Part shown: piece by piece, positions 62,732 to 64,000 of the stretch
How positions within the stretch are numbered: the first letter of the stretch is position 1
How the letters are laid out: each line of letters opens with the position of its first letter
From: Atopobium minutum
Lineage (GTDB): Bacteria; Actinomycetota; Coriobacteriia; Coriobacteriales; Atopobiaceae
Length of the DNA stretch: 64,000 nucleotides
Direction: 5' to 3'
Assembly (NCBI GenBank): GCA_900105895.1
Contig: FNSH01000001.1
Span: forward strand, 868,001 to 932,000
Made by a program: the position numbers and the translations under genes
The notes under the pieces: generated by a model
Seen by the model: only the letters and a program-made list of their open reading frames with translations
The model's database searches: none
Told to the model about the DNA's origin: nothing

Positions 62732-63490
62732 ATGTGGGATTGGTTTATTAACTTTTTATATCAAGTACTCGCCTTTTTAGCTGGGCTTGTCGGTGACTGG
62801 GGTCTTGCAATTATTGTGTTGACCTTTGCCATTCGCCTTATTCTTACTCCCCTTACTTTGCGTTCCACGAAATCTTCTGCTCATATGCAGGCACTTCAGC
62901 CAGAAATGAAAGAGATTCAAGAGCGTTGGGCAGACGATCCTCAGCGTATGAACGAAGAAATGCAAAGGTTTTATTCTGAAAATAAGTTTAATCCATTAGG
63001 TGGCTGCTTACCTATACTTTTACAGATGCCTATATTCTTTGCTCTCTTTTCAGTGCTTCGTAACAATCTTCCTGCAGAAGCCCACTTTTTTGGTATTTTA
63101 GACTCCCTGTCTCAGTCTGTATCCGGTGCACTTGCTTCTGGCGGTATTGCTGCGGCATGGGTTTTTATCATTCTTGATGTTGCTTTTGGTCTATTAACAT
63201 TTATCCCCATGTATTTAAACTCTTCAAACTCTTCTGAGGAGCAGCGTTCTCAAATGCTGGTTATGGGGTTTGTAATGGCAGCTATGATGATGTGGTTTGG
63301 TTGGTCAGTACCTGTCGGTGTTCTTCTGTATTACGATACATCTGCTGCTTGGGGTGTTATTCAACAGCTTTTTATTACCAACAAAGTTATGGAAAGTATC
63401 CGCCAAAAAGAAGCTGACCGTGCTGCTAATCAGGTAGTCGTTAATGTTGTCCGTAAAGAAAAGAAAGCTCGTCCACACAAGAAGAACTAG
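62732..63490 (+). CDS. yidC: Membrane insertase YidC/Oxa1
   Basis: 252 aa. Five or so hydrophobic helices (FLAGLVGDWGLAIIVLTFAI, IFFALFSVLRNNLP, AAAWVFIILDVAFGLLTFIP). LTLRSTKSSAHMQALQPEMK is the conserved first cytoplasmic loop, and NPLGGCLPILLQMPIFFAL the core. No N-terminal lipoprotein signal is seen. It inserts membrane proteins. The tail is basic (KKARPHKKN), which may bind ribosomes. Confidence 0.96.
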   Translation: MWDWFINFLYQVLAFLAGLVGDWGLAIIVLTFAIRLILTPLTLRSTKSSAHMQALQPEMKEIQERWADDPQRMNEEMQRFYSENKFNPLGGCLPILLQMPIFFALFSVLRNNLPAEAHFFGILDSLSQSVSGALASGGIAAAWVFIILDVAFGLLTFIPMYLNSSNSSEEQRSQMLVMGFVMAAMMMWFGWSVPVGVLLYYDTSAAWGVIQQLFITNKVMESIRQKEADRAANQVVVNVVRKEKKARPHKKN

Positions 63491-63540
63491 TTACTTCTTT
63501 ATTTCAGCATTATTTAAGGAAGTAATTAAAGGAGAAAATT

Positions 63541-64000
63541 ATGGCTGATGAACTCAGCGCGGATATAGTAGAAACAAGTTCAGAAGGTCTATTGGCTACT
63601 CATCAAGCTGGCGAGAAGTTCTCTGATGCCCAACTTGATGCCATTGCGGATCTTGCTATTAGCTGTGTCCGTGAGCTACTCTCTTTCTTTAATGAGAACC
63701 ACTGTGATATTGATGAGTATGAGGGTGATGAAGACGAACTCATTCTTGATGTAAATGGTGGAAACCTTGCTGTCCTTATCGGACGTCATGGAAGAGTGTT
63801 AGATGCATTTCAGATGCTTGTTTCTTCTTTAGTCAACAGAAAACTTGGTTTTCACTTCCCTGTTATTGTTGATATTGAAGGATATAAAAACCGTCGCAAA
63901 CAGAAAATTGAAACCATTGCTCTTTCTGCTGCATCACGAGCAAAAACAAACGGTCGCGTTCGCCTAAAGCCAATGAATGCATATGAACGACGTCTGGTAC
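63541..64000 (+). CDS. jag: RNA-binding protein Jag/KhpB, cut by window edge
   Basis: ATG at 63541, AAGGAGAAAATT upstream; 153 codons are visible. A KH domain with GGNLAVLIGRHGRVLDAFQM is followed by the beginning of the R3H domain (KPMNAYERRLV). The N-terminal Jag domain seen in Firmicutes is replaced by a short acidic segment. An RNA-binding partner of KhpA, which has roles in cell-envelope control. Its end lies outside the window. Confidence 0.93.
   Translation, partial: MADELSADIVETSSEGLLATHQAGEKFSDAQLDAIADLAISCVRELLSFFNENHCDIDEYEGDEDELILDVNGGNLAVLIGRHGRVLDAFQMLVSSLVNRKLGFHFPVIVDIEGYKNRRKQKIETIALSAASRAKTNGRVRLKPMNAYERRLV

Overview
The window is bacterial chromosome around the replication origin. 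Gene content, order and protein style point to a Coriobacteriia member of the Atopobium/Lancefieldella/Olsenella group (Atopobiaceae). I infer this from the dnaA-dnaN-recF-DUF721-gyrB-gyrA block facing the rpmH-rnpA-yidD-yidC-jag block, the moderate GC content, and choline/glucan-binding-repeat and BspA-type surface proteins beside pur genes. The genus is inference; no 16S rRNA gene is present.

Left end (1-4.6 kb): a minus-strand operon encodes a protein with a predicted C-terminal NBR1-like Ig domain, a small HTH (excisionase-like) protein, and a type III restriction-modification pair. The mod gene is split exactly at an (AAAT)4 tract. Removing one repeat unit restores an intact 683-aa methyltransferase, so this looks like the OFF state of a phase-variable modification gene. 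Three direct repeats with 20-22 bp spacing precede the operon.

4.6-10.1 kb: a decayed integrative element. It holds a tiny basic protein, a strongly structured leader RNA candidate, a Rha-type phage protein, a frameshifted DUF4406 gene, a chimeric ORF joining a VirE-type N-terminus to a serine-recombinase C-terminus, a short recombinase-family ORF, and a full serine recombinase frameshifted at a poly-A run.

10.2-20 kb: cell-surface genes. There is a 1732-aa subtilisin-like protease with leucine-rich repeats and an LPxTS sorting tail, then two tandem paralogous cell-wall-binding-repeat proteins, one ending in an L,D-transpeptidase domain and the other in a CHAP/NlpC-like domain.

20-36.7 kb: housekeeping. 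purN, purM, purF, srtB, yqeY and purE run on the minus strand. A pyridoxal-kinase-type gene is divergent from purE. They are followed by a NUDIX hydrolase, purD, degV, purA, dnaB and the rpsF-ssb-rpsR-rplI operon.

36.8-51 kb: two tRNA-Ser, a UPF0126/TRIC-like channel, typA, a split ThrE-type exporter, a SF2 helicase with membrane segments interrupted by two in-frame amber codons, and a frameshifted Mg2+-transporting ATPase. The ATPase is preceded by a leader-peptide/terminator attenuator. tRNA-Ala and tRNA-Ile, a bifunctional-nuclease-family gene and a secreted nuclease follow.

51-64 kb: the origin. gyrA (with an unusual acidic N-terminus), gyrB, DUF721, recF, dnaN, dnaA and an ATPase/winged-helix gene run leftward; rpmH, rnpA, yidD, yidC and jag run rightward. 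Degenerate DnaA boxes lie in all the intergenic gaps, and DnaA itself carries a divergent recognition motif (GRKHATV).

Five genes in the window are disrupted (mod, DUF4406, recombinase, helicase, mgtA). Four of these are repeat or homopolymer length changes, so read-level confirmation matters before any of them is called biological.
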